This document shows positions 52,401 through 63,800 of a DNA stretch of 64,000 bases, piece after piece; within the stretch, counting starts at the first letter, position 1, and every line of letters starts with the position of its first letter. The DNA comes from Edolisoma coerulescens. Its lineage: Eukaryota; Chordata; Aves; Passeriformes; Campephagidae. A program made the translations under genes and the position numbers. The stretch is from the NCBI GenBank assembly GCA_013397115.1, contig VWZW01001657.1, positions 1,763,413-1,827,412 of the forward strand, given 5' to 3'. Under the pieces are notes generated by a model. That model was not told the DNA's origin. It ran no database searches and saw only the letters and a list, made by a program, of their open reading frames with translations.

Positions 52401-53287
52401 TGTCTTCCAAGTAAATTACTGGAATAGATTTGCTGTCAGAGTGCAGTCAAAGGGAGGCTGTGAGGCCCTGGAGAGATGGAGTTAGGAAGACGTTAGACTT
52501 GGCTAAGGAATCTTTCTGCCTGTGAAGGATGAAGGGAATTCACCTGCATTGTCCAGAAAGGGAGGGAATCTGATCTCCCAGAGTGAGCCAGTGTCCCAGT
52601 CAGTGACACTCCAATCTTCATCACAAAGTGAAATCCCTCTGAGCTTAGCTCCCAGTGACGTCAGAGAGTGGGGCTGGGGAAATGGGCAAGACAGACAAAC
52701 GCTAAAAGATATTTCAAATATCATTAATTCCTTGTCTAAAGTTATCCTGGGTTTTTCTTGACCCTGGTTTGTTAGAGTAGGGGTTATTTTAAATTTCAGC
52801 TCTTCTCACCATTGCTGACAGAGATCTTTTTGGAAATCTGAGGTTAATATAGTCATGCCCTAGGGAGCTTTAAGAGAGGAAGATCCACATCTTTTCAAGC
52901 AAGAGGCATATCAGTTCTTAATTCACCAGTATTTTGAAGACACTCAAATTAATTAGATTATTAATTTCCATTTCTCTGTCTCTAAGCATCTAGCTAACAA
53001 CTAGACTGAATCTCCCTATTTATTTACATATGTCATGCAGAGAGGCATGATACAGACTTCTACTTTGTTTGACTGCTTCAACAACATGAACATGGATCAG
53101 TGGGAAATGCACTCCTTGATCCAAGGTAATTTGGCCTGGTTGTACCTGATTGAAACCTGCTCCACCAACAGTGTTTCAATACCATACAGTTGTTCTCTGT
53201 GAAACAAACTGGCAGACCAGTCTTGCATCCCCGAGCCCTAGAAAATCCTTGAAGCAATTTGATGGTGAAAGCAAATGCCCAAGATTT
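52401..53287. other. gene-free sequence
   Basis: No gene or repeat recognised. Confidence 0.5.
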
Positions 53288-53352
53288 CATATATATATAA
53301 ATATAGATAGATAGATATAAACATATATATAAATATAACCATATATATACAC
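53288..53352. repeat. TA / GATA microsatellite
   Basis: Consists of TATATA runs with an embedded ATAGATAGATAGATA segment, ending just before the CR1 tail. It makes apparent tyrosine/isoleucine-rich open frames that are not genes. Confidence 0.85.
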
Positions 53353-53356
53353 ATGT

Positions 53357-53403
53357 CCACCTTGTCAGTCCCTTCCAACTCAGGATACTCTGTGATCCTA
53401 TAT
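53357..53403 (+). mobile_element. CR1 LINE 3' tail fragment
   Basis: CCCTTCCAACTCAGGATACT at about 53370-53389 followed by CTGTGATCCTATA is the characteristic 3' end of avian CR1 elements (normally ending in ATTCTATG octamers). Only about 45 bases remain. It lies between two TA-rich simple tracts, the downstream one possibly grown from the octamer tail. Orientation is plus because the tail is at the right-hand end. Confidence 0.75.
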
Positions 53404-53476
53404 ACTATTACATATATATGTGTATTTCGTATATATGTGTGCATGTGCATATATATAGCACATGTGCTATATATTC
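53399..53476. repeat. TA/TG-rich simple tract with 24-bp perfect palindrome
   Basis: Alternating purine-pyrimidine TATA/TGTG sequence. Positions 53451-53474 form a perfect palindrome centred on CACATGTG with ATATATAG arms and no spacer. Sequence of this type can extrude as a cruciform and is prone to rearrangement. Confidence 0.8.
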
Positions 53477-54782
53477 TACTTAATAGTTATGATTGCAACC
53501 TTGCTTCATTTGGTTTTTTTATAATTCACATGGGGTTTTTTATGCATTATCTAAGAAGTCGTTGCTCCTCTTTGCAAACCCCAAGTGAATTATACAGATG
53601 CACTGTTTCCCTCAGACTGCTGATGGGCATGTCCAAGAGAATTCCTAGATAACCGTATATCAGGCAAGTGGCTGTGCTCTTAATTAAGGAAAGAGATACT
53701 TCCCCACGGAGGTAAGATCATTTAGATCAGTCAGTCTCACATAACTATGACCAAAGGAGTTGGGGATTTTTTGGTGGGGGAGATATTTTTTCTTCCTTTT
53801 AATTTCTAAGTTTTGGAGCTCATTGAGGAAGAAGCTATAGCTGAAGCTTTGCATATAAATTTTGGGTAAGTGTAAGTTTGGGGACAGAAGTACCATAGCC
53901 TCAATGAATTCTGCCCTGCATTACTCTCTGCTCATTTACACAGTCCAGTAAAAAAACAGTGTATGGTATTTGCTGCATCTGTAGTATGTGACAACCTAGA
54001 AGACAGCTGGCAATGGAGCTTTACCCTAATTGAGGGGTTTCCTGATTGCTGCCACAAATCCTGAGTGTTTTGCTGCAAGGCTTAGCCAGCACACATTAAA
54101 CTGAAGATATCAGGATTCTCAGCTCTACAGAGATGAAAGAGACCTAGGCCAATATAGCTGTTGAGACTTCCAAGCAGTGTAATTCCATTGATTTTAGTGC
54201 TGTCTTACTGGGGGTATCTGTACCCACCAGCTATCTATACCTACTGAGAACACAGAAGAGAAATACTCCAACCACTGGAATCTGAAACCAGATGATTACA
54301 ATATCCTTGTGATTACTTTGATTCATTTAGTTTATCATAGGATAAGATATTCACCAATATTTGAATTATTTTCCAGCTCAGGCTTGATCTTGGTTGGCAA
54401 GCAGGCAGGAAGGTAAAGTATGGAAGAGCAGGTATCTCCCCTCTCCCTTTCAAATCTGTTACTATTTAACAGGTGCAATTTCCCTGGGATCGTTTTGTGT
54501 CAGAGAATAAAGTGATACTGTTATTTTTAAATATATGGGGTAAAAATCATAATAGGGATATGATATACTGTCCAAGTTAGGCATTTTCAAATTTACTTCA
54601 ACACTTCAAGATTGATTTTGCCATAAACATGTAAGTCTGATCATCTGTGTTTGTGCAACAGGCAGGGTTAAAAACCTCACAACCTTAATATCAGGAGTAA
54701 CTAAAAATATCTTCCCTCTTTTCCATCTCCACTGCCTAATCCTACATCGCAACTTCTGCAAGAATAGGTGTCCCTGAAGGTC
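53477..54782. other. gene-free sequence between two CR1 fragments
   Basis: Unique sequence with no recognised gene. Short open frames near 53684-53896 are lysine- or phenylalanine-rich by composition. Confidence 0.5.
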
Positions 54783-55245
54783 CTATAATCCTAGAATGGT
54801 TTGGATTGGAAGGGACCTTAAAGCTCATCCAGTCCCACCCCCTGCCACGGGCAGAGACACCTTCCACTATCCCAGGTTGCTCCAAGCCCTGTCCAACGTG
54901 GCCTTGGACACCTCCAGGGATGGGGCAGCCACAGCTTCTCTGGGCACCCTGTGCCAGGGCCTCACCACCCTCACAGGGAAGAATTTCTTCCTCATATCTA
55001 AGCCAAACCTCCTCAGTTTCAGGTTAAAGCCATTCCCCCTTTTCCTATTACTACACATCTTTGTAAAAAGTCCCTCTCCAGCTCTCTTGAAGCCCTTTAG
55101 GCACTGGAAGAGTCTCTAAGGTCTCTCCAGAGCCTTCTCTTCTCCAGACTGAACAATCTCAGTCTGTATGCAGAGCAGAGGGGCTCCAGCTCTCTGAGCA
55201 TCTTCATGGCCTCCTCTGGACTCCAACAAGTCCACGTGCTTTATG
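54783..55245 (-). mobile_element. 5'-truncated CR1 LINE, 3' end retained
   Basis: Read on the minus strand, the element runs from about 55245 to 54783. It contains the landmark CR1 3'-region sequences, among them a GAGGAGGCCATGAAGATGCT-like start, GAAGAAATTCTTCCCTGTGA, CACAGGGTGCCCAGAGAAGC, GTGGGACTGGATGAGCTTTA and AAGGTCCCTTCCAA. It ends in CCATTCTAGGATTATAGG, a degenerate form of the octamer tail. Only about 460 bases are present, so the copy lacks its 5' part including most of the reverse transcriptase frame and cannot move by itself. This is the usual state of avian CR1 copies. Open frames up to 107 codons on the plus strand are antisense to it. Its tail faces the tail of the 53357-53403 copy. 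Confidence 0.92.
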
Positions 55246-55849
55246 TTTAATATGCTTATTAGATTAAAACCATAGAACCAACTGATAAATGCTGAAGCAT
55301 CCATTATTTCATATCAAAAGAGGAGAATCAAGTGACTAACTCTAGTGACCCTGCATAACCAAAGAATAGCATATCAGTAGTTCCTTATCTTAAAAATGGA
55401 TATTCTGATTCACAGAATAGTTAGAATTAAACTTAAAAATTTATTATGGAATTAACATTTCAATTGAACCTAGCATTTTCCCAAGCAGTACAAAAAACTC
55501 CCCAAAACAAAAATTGAATTCAAATGTTGGTTTAATTACAAAGACAAACAGTAAAAATGTGTTGAAGTGGACTGGGAAAATGATAGTCATTAAATAGCAC
55601 ATTGAAAGAAAAAGTCTCGGGAGAGAAAGATAAAGCTCTTAAGGCTGATTTTAAGAATCTCTCATTTGTGACAAGATGTTATTAGTCTCTTAAGCTAAAC
55701 AATTTCAAAAGTTAAATATATAATGACACTTGCTGTGTCCATATAGGAATTATTCCCCAAATTTCCTAACGCTTTGTGATGTGGGCATAAATAAATACAT
55801 CATATTGTACAGGCTGAGATAGTGTCTGTCTGTCTGTCCTCCTACCACA
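55246..55849. other. gene-free sequence with short GTCT repeat
   Basis: No gene recognised. A short (GTCT) microsatellite of about four units lies at 55824-55839. Confidence 0.55.
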
Positions 55850-56180
55850 GAATTCATGCGTTGCTTATTCAATATAAAGCCTGCTTCGATGATTTGGCAC
55901 ATCTTTATTCAGAAAGATGGGCTGATTGTTGACAACTTTGATGCAATAAAGACTGCTGCAGCATTACTGGAAGAAAGTCATTTGATAAATGTATATTTTC
56001 CATTTTGCTTTAAAGGAATCTATTATAAGTGCAGCTGCTTTCCGAATGAAATTAATGCTGAAGTGAAGCTCTCTGTATTACAAAGTAAAATGGAACTCGC
56101 TCTCTAATATTAGACTGAAAGGCATTGTAATGCAGCAGGAGGATTGAACTTTGACTCCTTCAAGAACACTGATTCATATA
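55850..56180. promoter_or_regulatory. candidate conserved noncoding element
   Basis: A block of complex, non-repetitive sequence with words such as GACAACTTTGATGCAATAAA, TTTGCTTTAAAGGAATC and AAGTGCAGCTGCTTTCC (with E-box CAGCTG). A plus-strand frame of 83 codons (55856-56107) is open across it, but I do not recognise the peptide and it lacks flanking splice signals that would convince me. Unbroken texture over more than 300 bases makes this one of the better candidates for conservation. Confidence 0.35.
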
Positions 56181-58224
56181 ATAAAAAGGAGAAAAAAGGC
56201 TTTAAAAATGCTAACATCCTCTTTTCAAAGCTTAGTAAAGCTGCTGTCCAGAAAACGGAATAGCAAATACAGGTAGTGTGCATCTCCTAAGAAGATGTGC
56301 CCTAAGGAATACCACAAGGAATCTGCCTAACAAAATTCTCGAAATTGTTTTGAAGTTTTTGGAAGATTCTGAAACACACAATAGGGAGGAGAATCTCTCA
56401 TCCTTTTTCCCATCAGTGGTGATATACATTGCTTATTTAAATGGGTTTTAACCAAGCTATATACTGTTGGATTACAGCTAAGCTTTACCAATCCTTTATG
56501 ATTACAACTTCACATCTGAGAAATTCTCCCATCCTTTTCAAGATTTGAAAAATGTTCCTGTTCAATACTGGCTGTGAATGAGGTGGTTTTACTTTTTATT
56601 AAAGGTGGTGGTTTTTTTCCTTTTCTAGAGGAAGGCAAGAAGGCAGGAATGCCTATCTCCTTTTTTTATATATGGATTTCATACTTTCAAATGATGTGTG
56701 TAGACTTGACTTTCGTGTTTCTGCTAAAGAAACAAACTCTAAAAGTCAAACTGTTACCTGGATTTGGATGCAGATTTCAGACCCTCAACACAGGCAGATA
56801 TGAGAGATTTTGTTTCAACGGTGAACTATGAACAAATGTCTGGCGTTTGCCAGCTCTGCTTGCAAGCTCCTCAACCCAATCTCATTTTTTCTTTAGAGAT
56901 TTTAAGGCAAGATAATTTTGATACTTTTATCTATCTCAATACTAAATATACTCTGAGTGTTATATTCCAACCCTTTTTTTCTACTTTCTGTCCTCTCAGT
57001 ATTTCCTTCTTCAGACTTCAGAAATAGAAGCAGCATAAATTATTCTTGGTCTCTTCTATGAAAAATTCCTATTATCAACATTTTAAACTTTTGAGCAATC
57101 TAGACATGATTTTGTTTCTGCACATTCTTGCTTTTTGTGTCCATAAAATATTTTGCAAGCAGAGGGAAGACTTTCTGAATATTCTATCATCATTTTGCAA
57201 GAGAAAATTTGTCTTATATGGCATCAAACAGTCCCTCCTCCTTAGCAGACTTGATCGAAAGATCACAAGTCCCTGTGCAGATGCCTCTTTCCAAATGCTA
57301 TCTTTTGTTTCCCTGCTTTCTTTGTGTTTGGCTTGCAATAGTCTGTACCTTCCTGTTGGATAGCTGGCTAACTCATTTCTAATATTTAAACGTTTTAGGT
57401 TTGCTCTCAACATGACCCTAATACAGTGCATTTACACTACACTCAAAGGAGATGAATAGCAAGCCTACCAGATAAATGGCCACAGACTCACAGCCTTCAA
57501 GAGACTTATTCACTGGTGTAACAGTATTAGCCCACAAGGGCACTTTCAAAAGCTTTTCATGCCTTTCTATTCTCTTGCTTCCAATCTCTGTCATTACTGG
57601 GTGATGTTGCTTTCAGACATTTTGGGCTTTTGGTCACTGCCAGCTTGGGAAAGATTCATATTTATGACCTTGAACTGAAAAGCTTCCCATTGCACCTCAG
57701 CCACTTGTGCTGTTCCTTCTATCTTGCCACTCTCCTCACATTCAAACTCATTTCCTTTCCTCTTCAGCTTAATCACTCTGTGATCCTGCATTTTGGTCCT
57801 TGTGGCAAGAGAGCCACCAGGACTGCAGAAAACATAAAGCTACTGTTGAATACTGCGTTATTCATGGCACCATATTCGGTGCTGAACAAACCAAGGAAGA
57901 CAACTCTCTGTCCCACAGACAGCTCCCAGCCCTCCCTCCCCCTCTATGGAGTGGGACTCACACACCTCCTTGATGCTCCTCCTGACCTTAGTCCAGTCGT
58001 ACACACGTGCCCGTTTGAAATCTGAGCATTTTGTTATTGCACCCTGCTTCACTCCTTGCCTACCAGACGTACACATCAGGCTCACAGTGACACTGCTCAC
58101 AGTGGCAGGGGGGAAATAAAAAGGTGCCTTAGTGAAATTAATACTGAGTGTGTATTATTACACAAGGCTAATTTATATCAGAAGCAGGCATACACATTTC
58201 TGTCATCTTGGCCAGCATTCATCA
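56181..58224. other. gene-free sequence
   Basis: No gene recognised. The longest open frame is on the plus strand at 57630-58025 (131 codons). It has low-information, serine/leucine-rich content, overlaps open frames on the other strand, and has no recognised domain, so I treat it as chance. Confidence 0.5.
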
Positions 58225-58385
58225 TACATCTAGATCTATGATTTCCCCTTGGCTTTGTTTTGGCTTTTAAAGAACAGATTAAATGTGAATTGATACTAAA
58301 TTGCTGCTGCAACAAGAAAACCTGGCAAGTAAAGACATTGGGCTTGATTGGGTACCTGGTTAAAGGATATTCAGCATAAAAAAAC
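58225..58385. promoter_or_regulatory. candidate conserved noncoding element
   Basis: Non-repetitive sequence with GAATTGATACTAAATTGCTG and TTGGGCTTGATTGGGTACCT segments. No open frame. Weak, based on texture only. Confidence 0.22.
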
Positions 58386-61300
58386 CGACAAGAGACAGAA
58401 AAAGCAATAAATCACAGTCAGAAACACAAACTCTAACAAAGAGGAGATAGCGAAGACAATACCAAAGACGAACTCTCCAGTTCCTGAATGATGGGCCATT
58501 GAAGAAACCATTCCAAGTCCTGAAGAACCGATAAGAAAGGGTGAATTACCGTGTCATAGCATTGACTGATTTTAGTGCAGGGGTGGCTGTGGGACCCTGC
58601 ACAGTTTCTGGGGTGTTTTAAGCAGCTCTTGAGAACATGAGAAGGAATCAAGTGGACTGGGTAGAAACAAGCACAGGAAGTGGAGAGGAGGGTTAATATA
58701 AAAAGAAAAGAGAAAAAAAAAAGGCTGATTGCAAACAAACAAGCTGCTGCTCAGTAGAGTTCTCGAGCAAGCCCTGTCCCTAATAACTGCAGTCTTATGA
58801 AACTCCATCCACCTATTTTCTGTGTGACTTTGCTCTCTGGTGTGCTCATGTGTGATTCGCAAGCAAACTTGAGGTTTGACTCAGCAGTAAGTCCTGGAAA
58901 GATGTGAGACTGGAGACAGGATAAACAGGGCTTAGGTTCTGGGTTTGGATTCTGTGAGGACTTAAGATCCAGTGCAGGGCTTAAGACGCATGAGAAGTGA
59001 GAACTTCAATCAAACTGCAGTAGCTGGCAAACTGGAATAAACCAGAAACTGGAAAAAAACCAACCCAGGCTGGAGATAGGGAGGCCAATAATCAGGGCAA
59101 CAGTTCTGTGTGGACTTATAGCCAAGGTTTGAGGGCTTTGCAAATATAAGAGTGGCTGTCAATCAAGATAGAGAGAGTTTTTAAATATATATTTGTATGC
59201 ATATGTGTATATGCCCACACTACTTAGTCAATTTCCTAATTAACTGGAGATGAGGAGCAGGACTGGGCTGTGTTTTTCATGTTCCTCTAAGTGCTGTAGG
59301 TGGCAATAAAGACAATGAATACTCTGTGTTGATCTGTGTATCCCAGCATGTGAATGAGCTGTGTGTATGTTCATGCACACACGCCTTTATGGGAGCACAT
59401 AGACTGCCTTGCTATTGGTATGACCTGCAAACAGCAAGAGCAGGAAACAGACTGGGAAAGAGAAATCCAGGCTCCCCCAAGAGTCTCTGCCTATTTTGGA
59501 CCTTTGTTACAGCAATGCAAACAGACCATAACTCCGTGGTTTTCTGTGAAAAGGCTATCTTGTAGCCAGTCACAGAATTTTTTCCCCATATTCAATTTTT
59601 TTTCTAACTACACAACTATAAAATTTTAAGTTCTACCTTTTTTGTTTGTTGATTTGTTCTACATCTTCTATGTTCAGCAGCTCTAACATGATGAAGGGGA
59701 AACAGAACAATCACACTACGATATTAATCCCTTTGTTCCAAAGATAGAGATCAAAACACATTCAGTTGATAAGGCTATGAACATGGAAGTGGAATTACCA
59801 ACCCTTGGAGTCTGTCCCAGGTATAACATAATAAAAAACTCGAAGCAATTATTACCAATAATTTTTAAAAGACATTACAATATAAGAGTAAAATGAGAGC
59901 AATTAAGAGCTGAGACTCAGCTCTTCCAGTTCCACCTCTGTCTTCAGACTACAGTTATACTGCAACCAGAAAGGGCTACTTTTTATAGCTTGCAAGATGT
60001 ATTAGAGATTAATTCCCAAACATCATTATTCTATTCTGTGCAAGACACAAATTTAAAGAAAAAAAGTGAAGGAAAGAGCAGCAGCAGTCACAAAAATGAG
60101 AACGCCCTGCAGGAGCTGATATGATTTCAGCTGGACAGCTTCTGCTGTTTCCTTCCAGCCTCTTTGGGGGTGATGATCAATACCTGTCTTCATCACTTCT
60201 GGTGTTTTGCCTTACACACAATAGCATCTTTTGGGAATACATATAAATAGCTATTAGATTCAAATATAAATCCTTAACTGAATATATTTAGAAATGCCTT
60301 TTTTTCCCTGTGCTTAGAAGGAAGGAGACACTTGAAAAAGATTCAATCAAAGTATAGAGTGAAGTGATAAAAAAAATGACAACGCAGCAGCTGTACCATC
60401 TTTCTGGCATAAGGAAAACAGCATCTGTAAGGAGAAAAGCTGTGTGCACACATGCTCACACACAGTTTCAGGGCTCAGTGAAGTAGTTGGTTTGGCAGCT
60501 TTGTAAGTTCAGTAAAAACATATGTAATAAGAGTGAAAGTATCTTTGCAATTCCCCTCCGTGACAGGCTCCTCTCTAAAACTGCAGTGCTGATACAAGCC
60601 ACCAAAACTAATCCTTTTTGGCTTTTCTCTTTCTGAAACTGGCAAGTCTGAGGAAGGTATGTCAGTGGGGGCCCACAAAGGTGCAGGTGTGGCTGAGGGA
60701 GCCAGTGAGACACAGAGCCACCCCCACACCTTGGAATCAATTTATGACTCTTCTCATCCAGCCTGACTCTGCTGCTCTCACTCCTGATCCTTTAAGTCAG
60801 ATTACATGGCTACATGACTCGTAATTTTTTTTTTCTTTTAAGACACCAAACGTCTTAGAAATTGAGTGCAAAATTTCTTGTTCCTTTGTTTGCTTTTAAG
60901 ATAAATCATGTCTACAAGGATTATAAGTGTAATACTTCTTTTATTGGATGTTCTGATAAAAGTGCTTGAAAGAAAAAAAGCATCTTTCATTACCAAAAAG
61001 CTTTGCCTTTCTCAATGCAGTCAAACTGATGCAATGAAATTCCTTGCCCCAATATCAATAACACAGGTTCAAAGCAAACATGGAATTGTGTATTCAGAAT
61101 TTAACTAAAATACATAAATAAACAAGATCATATCCTTAGGTACAAAACAACTATTTAGCATCCTGTCTCAGAACTGATCTTTGGAGGTATTATTGACTGT
61201 ATGAAATTTTTCTCCACCTGCTCCTAGTACATACCTTCCCCTTCCATTAATGTATCAAGGAAATTTATTATTAATCCAATCAGTTGGATGATACTCTCCC

Positions 61301-61539
61301 TCACACTTGAGAAAAACATTATGAAGAAGAGTGGCTAAGCCAGGAGTCCCCATACATTGGGAGACTTTGGTTTTATTATGTTTTTTCCTTTGGTAAGGAT
61401 TACTGTTCTATTTATTTATTTACTTAACATAAATTCACAAATTAATTTAGTCACTGTGTTATCAGCACTATGTATTAATGACTTGAGTTTCAGTTTCTAG
61501 AATAGCTCCAGAGACCAAATCTAAACGACTGGATTAGTC
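58386..61539. other. gene-free sequence
   Basis: No gene recognised. A-rich run at 58708-58722, TA/TG patch at about 59184-59212, AT-rich elsewhere. Short open frames near 58433, 59326 and 60468 have no domain content. Confidence 0.5.
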
Positions 61540-61546
61540 AGAGCAC

Positions 61547-61568
61547 AAATCCGCACACGTACGGATTT
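61547..61568. repeat. small inverted repeat
   Basis: AAATCCG at 61547-61553 pairs with CGGATTT at 61562-61568 around an 8-base spacer. It is short enough to be chance. Confidence 0.4.
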
Positions 61569-61639
61569 TTAATAGCTTTTACACCGAAATGGCCCCTGGC
61601 TCCTGAAGAGACTGTGATAGTTCTGCCATCTCTGTGCTG

Positions 61640-61880
61640 TGACACAGGCACTGCTGAGCCACAGCTGCCCGCGGGGCTCACTGCAGACACCCCGGAACGG
61701 CCTCAGGTCATGCAAAAACGCCGAGAAATGAGAAGACAATCACAAATCCCTACATTTAACCTCAGCTCTGGTACTGCTCTTTGCTTTATGTTGCCTCCCT
61801 TGTGACTGTAAGCAGTCCACGTCAGGAGCTGCCCAGAGGAGAGAGCCCGAGGATGCAGCGCAGGGGTTGGTGACGATGAC
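61640..61880. other. weakly CpG-enriched, GC-balanced patch
   Basis: About ten CpG dinucleotides over 240 bases, including a CCCGCGGGG core near 61670. There are short opposing open frames and no recognised exon. It might be a small orphan CpG cluster or an unidentified repeat. Confidence 0.35.
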
Positions 61881-62639
61881 CAGCTGAGCAGCTTTCACTG
61901 GAGACCCTGACCCAGAGCTGTACCAGCACATTCACAGTGGGAAATGGATCCTGTACTGCAACACTCCCCGCTCTGCTCTTTCTCCCATATGCTGAAGTTA
62001 GGGAACAACAAACAGAATTACCAAATTCTACAGTATTTGCTTACTCCTGTTTACGAAACAATATTTTCCACAGCTTCTTACTTCTAATTCTTTAATTAGT
62101 ATGATTTCATTAATCATCTTTATTTGATGTTGAATGTGCTGCAGAGTAACCAAGGGACAGCAAAAGGAATGAGCACACTTGGGAGACACAAAGTTACTTA
62201 TTAAAATAGTTTTAGACATTTATATTGTGAGACTCTTTTCAGAAAAAGAATCAGCCTCCCCCAATACTTACTGAAACCTAATGCAATGTGGGAGATGTGT
62301 ACCAGCTACTTCTGTGATAATCATGGTTTGAATGTGCACAATCAATTAGCTAACAGAAAAAAATCTTTCATGAGAGCCTTAAGAAAGCATTACATTATAC
62401 TATCAAATATACCTGGCTTGGTAATTAGAGTGTTGTGCAGTAGCTTTAGAATTTAGAGACACTAAATCAACTGCTAACAATGCACACAGTTCCCTTTGGT
62501 ACTCCAGGGCTTTTTGTCTGACTATGAAGCACTAAGCAGAACTGGATTGCCCAAGGATTGGCTGTGTCTGTGAGGAGATGTAGCTAAAACTGACTGGGAA
62601 CCTTCTCATGCGGTCTCTGAAGAAGCTGCAAGGCCAGTC
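61881..62639. other. gene-free sequence
   Basis: Unique sequence with no recognised feature. Confidence 0.5.
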
Positions 62640-62960
62640 TGAGGTGCATGATGAAGCTACGCAGCTTTACTTCTATTTATTTATTTCAGCTGCTAAGCTT
62701 CTCAATCTGCATTTTCATGAGCTTTCAGCAGAATCACAGAATCCAAATGGAAATAATCTATCTGGCTAACAAGGGTGCACCAAGCAGCTAATTGTATCAT
62801 CTAATGGAAATTCAAATGAACAGGAAACAGCTCTGAGCTACAGCACCATTCCAGGTGCAACAGTGAAGGGAGGAAAAACAGTTACAGCTGAGAATCTACT
62901 GCAGGAGTATGTAGGCAGTCAGAACCAACAGCAGCAGGCAACACACTAATCCCCCAGAAT
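62640..62960. promoter_or_regulatory. candidate conserved noncoding element
   Basis: A complex block with CTATTTATTTATTTCAGCTG (including an E-box) and CAGCTAATTGTATCATCTAA words. A short AGAATCACAGAATCC word at 62731-62745 resembles a CR1 tail in reverse, but the flanks do not continue the match. Regulatory role is inference. Confidence 0.28.
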
Positions 62961-63039
62961 AACTCCTGGCAGGTTAGTTTCCCTGTAATATTTTTTTAAC
63001 AAATAACAAAGTTGTTGATAATATTGTGAAAAAAACCCC

Positions 63040-63160
63040 AAAACAACACGTGCAGATAATGCAATGTGGTTAAATAATCTTCTTTTGACAGCGGTAATTG
63101 AAGGGTGATATTCCCATTTTCAACAAACACATTCTATTAATAGATCTATTCTGCAATAAT
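63040..63160. promoter_or_regulatory. candidate conserved noncoding element
   Basis: Words GACAGCGGTAATTGAAGGG, TATTAATAGATC and GCAATAATTGGG occur together in non-repetitive sequence. Weak support. Confidence 0.25.
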
Positions 63161-63500
63161 TGGGTTTTTTCTTCTCCAGAAAAATGATTTTCAGCTGTAA
63201 AAAAATTAAGCAGATTCATGGAGTCTGAAAAGGTCAAAGAGACCTGAATCTGAATGCTCTTATTTTTTATACTGTTGACCTACAGGGTTAAGATAAAAGT
63301 CAGTCACCATGATGATATTCATAGATGACTTTTTAAAGGTAACTTTGTTCATAGTGCCGGAAAGATACAGTAGTTTGAATACAAACTCCAGGAGTGAAGA
63401 ATGAGGCCAAATACCTCCCTGAGGAAAGCAGGCCTCATCCAACGTCCATTGAATTAATTAGCATCAACATTAGCTTTGCCTAAGGGGCTAAAGCCTCTCC

Positions 63501-63557
63501 TTTTTTTATCTCTCCCTTTCTTTTTTTTTTTTTTTTTTTTTTTCCCTTTTTTTTTCC
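63501..63557. repeat. poly-T / pyrimidine tract
   Basis: An uninterrupted run of 23 T at 63521-63543, then CCC and a further run of 9 T, preceded by CT-rich sequence. It could be the antisense tail of a retrocopy, but the adjoining sequence is not recognisable as one. Length in the assembly may be unreliable. Confidence 0.85.
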
Positions 63558-63584
63558 AAGCTGCAAATCACAATATGTAGACTG

Positions 63585-63800
63585 GCATCCAAAACCACAC
63601 TTAATCATCTTTGTTAGCTAATCCATTTATGTATCCAGCATTTAGAAAGAAATTACATTCATAATGGTGTATTTTCACATTTGAACTCACTGACTTCAAT
63701 TCAGCTGTTACCACTCCTAAGGCGAAATAATAAAAATTGCCTTGCAGCAGTCTGAATTAGGGAGATACCCGGACATAATTTTGCTATTAGAAGAAATTTT
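63585..63800. promoter_or_regulatory. candidate conserved noncoding element
   Basis: Complex non-repetitive sequence with TTAGCTAATCCATTTATG, AATTACATTCATAATGG and CTGAATTAGGGAGATAC words: several ATTA and TAAT cores in about 200 bases. There is no coding frame. One of the better-looking candidates on the right flank. The remaining 200 bases to the window end show nothing recognisable. Confidence 0.3.

Noticed and set aside
53238..53652. Tyrosine/isoleucine-rich open frames on both strands
   Set aside because: They translate a TA/GATA microsatellite and its neighbour; repeats of this sort generate open frames without coding meaning.
54796..55119. 107-codon plus-strand open frame
   Set aside because: It is antisense to the CR1 3' region, which is recognised from its minus-strand landmarks.
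57630..58025. 131-codon plus-strand open frame
   Set aside because: No recognisable domain, low-information composition, competing frames on the other strand and no splice context. Length alone is within chance for the window.
62731..62745. AGAATCACAGAATCC as a reverse CR1 tail
   Set aside because: The match does not extend into the expected GGTTGGAAGGGACC-type sequence, so 15 bases are not enough.
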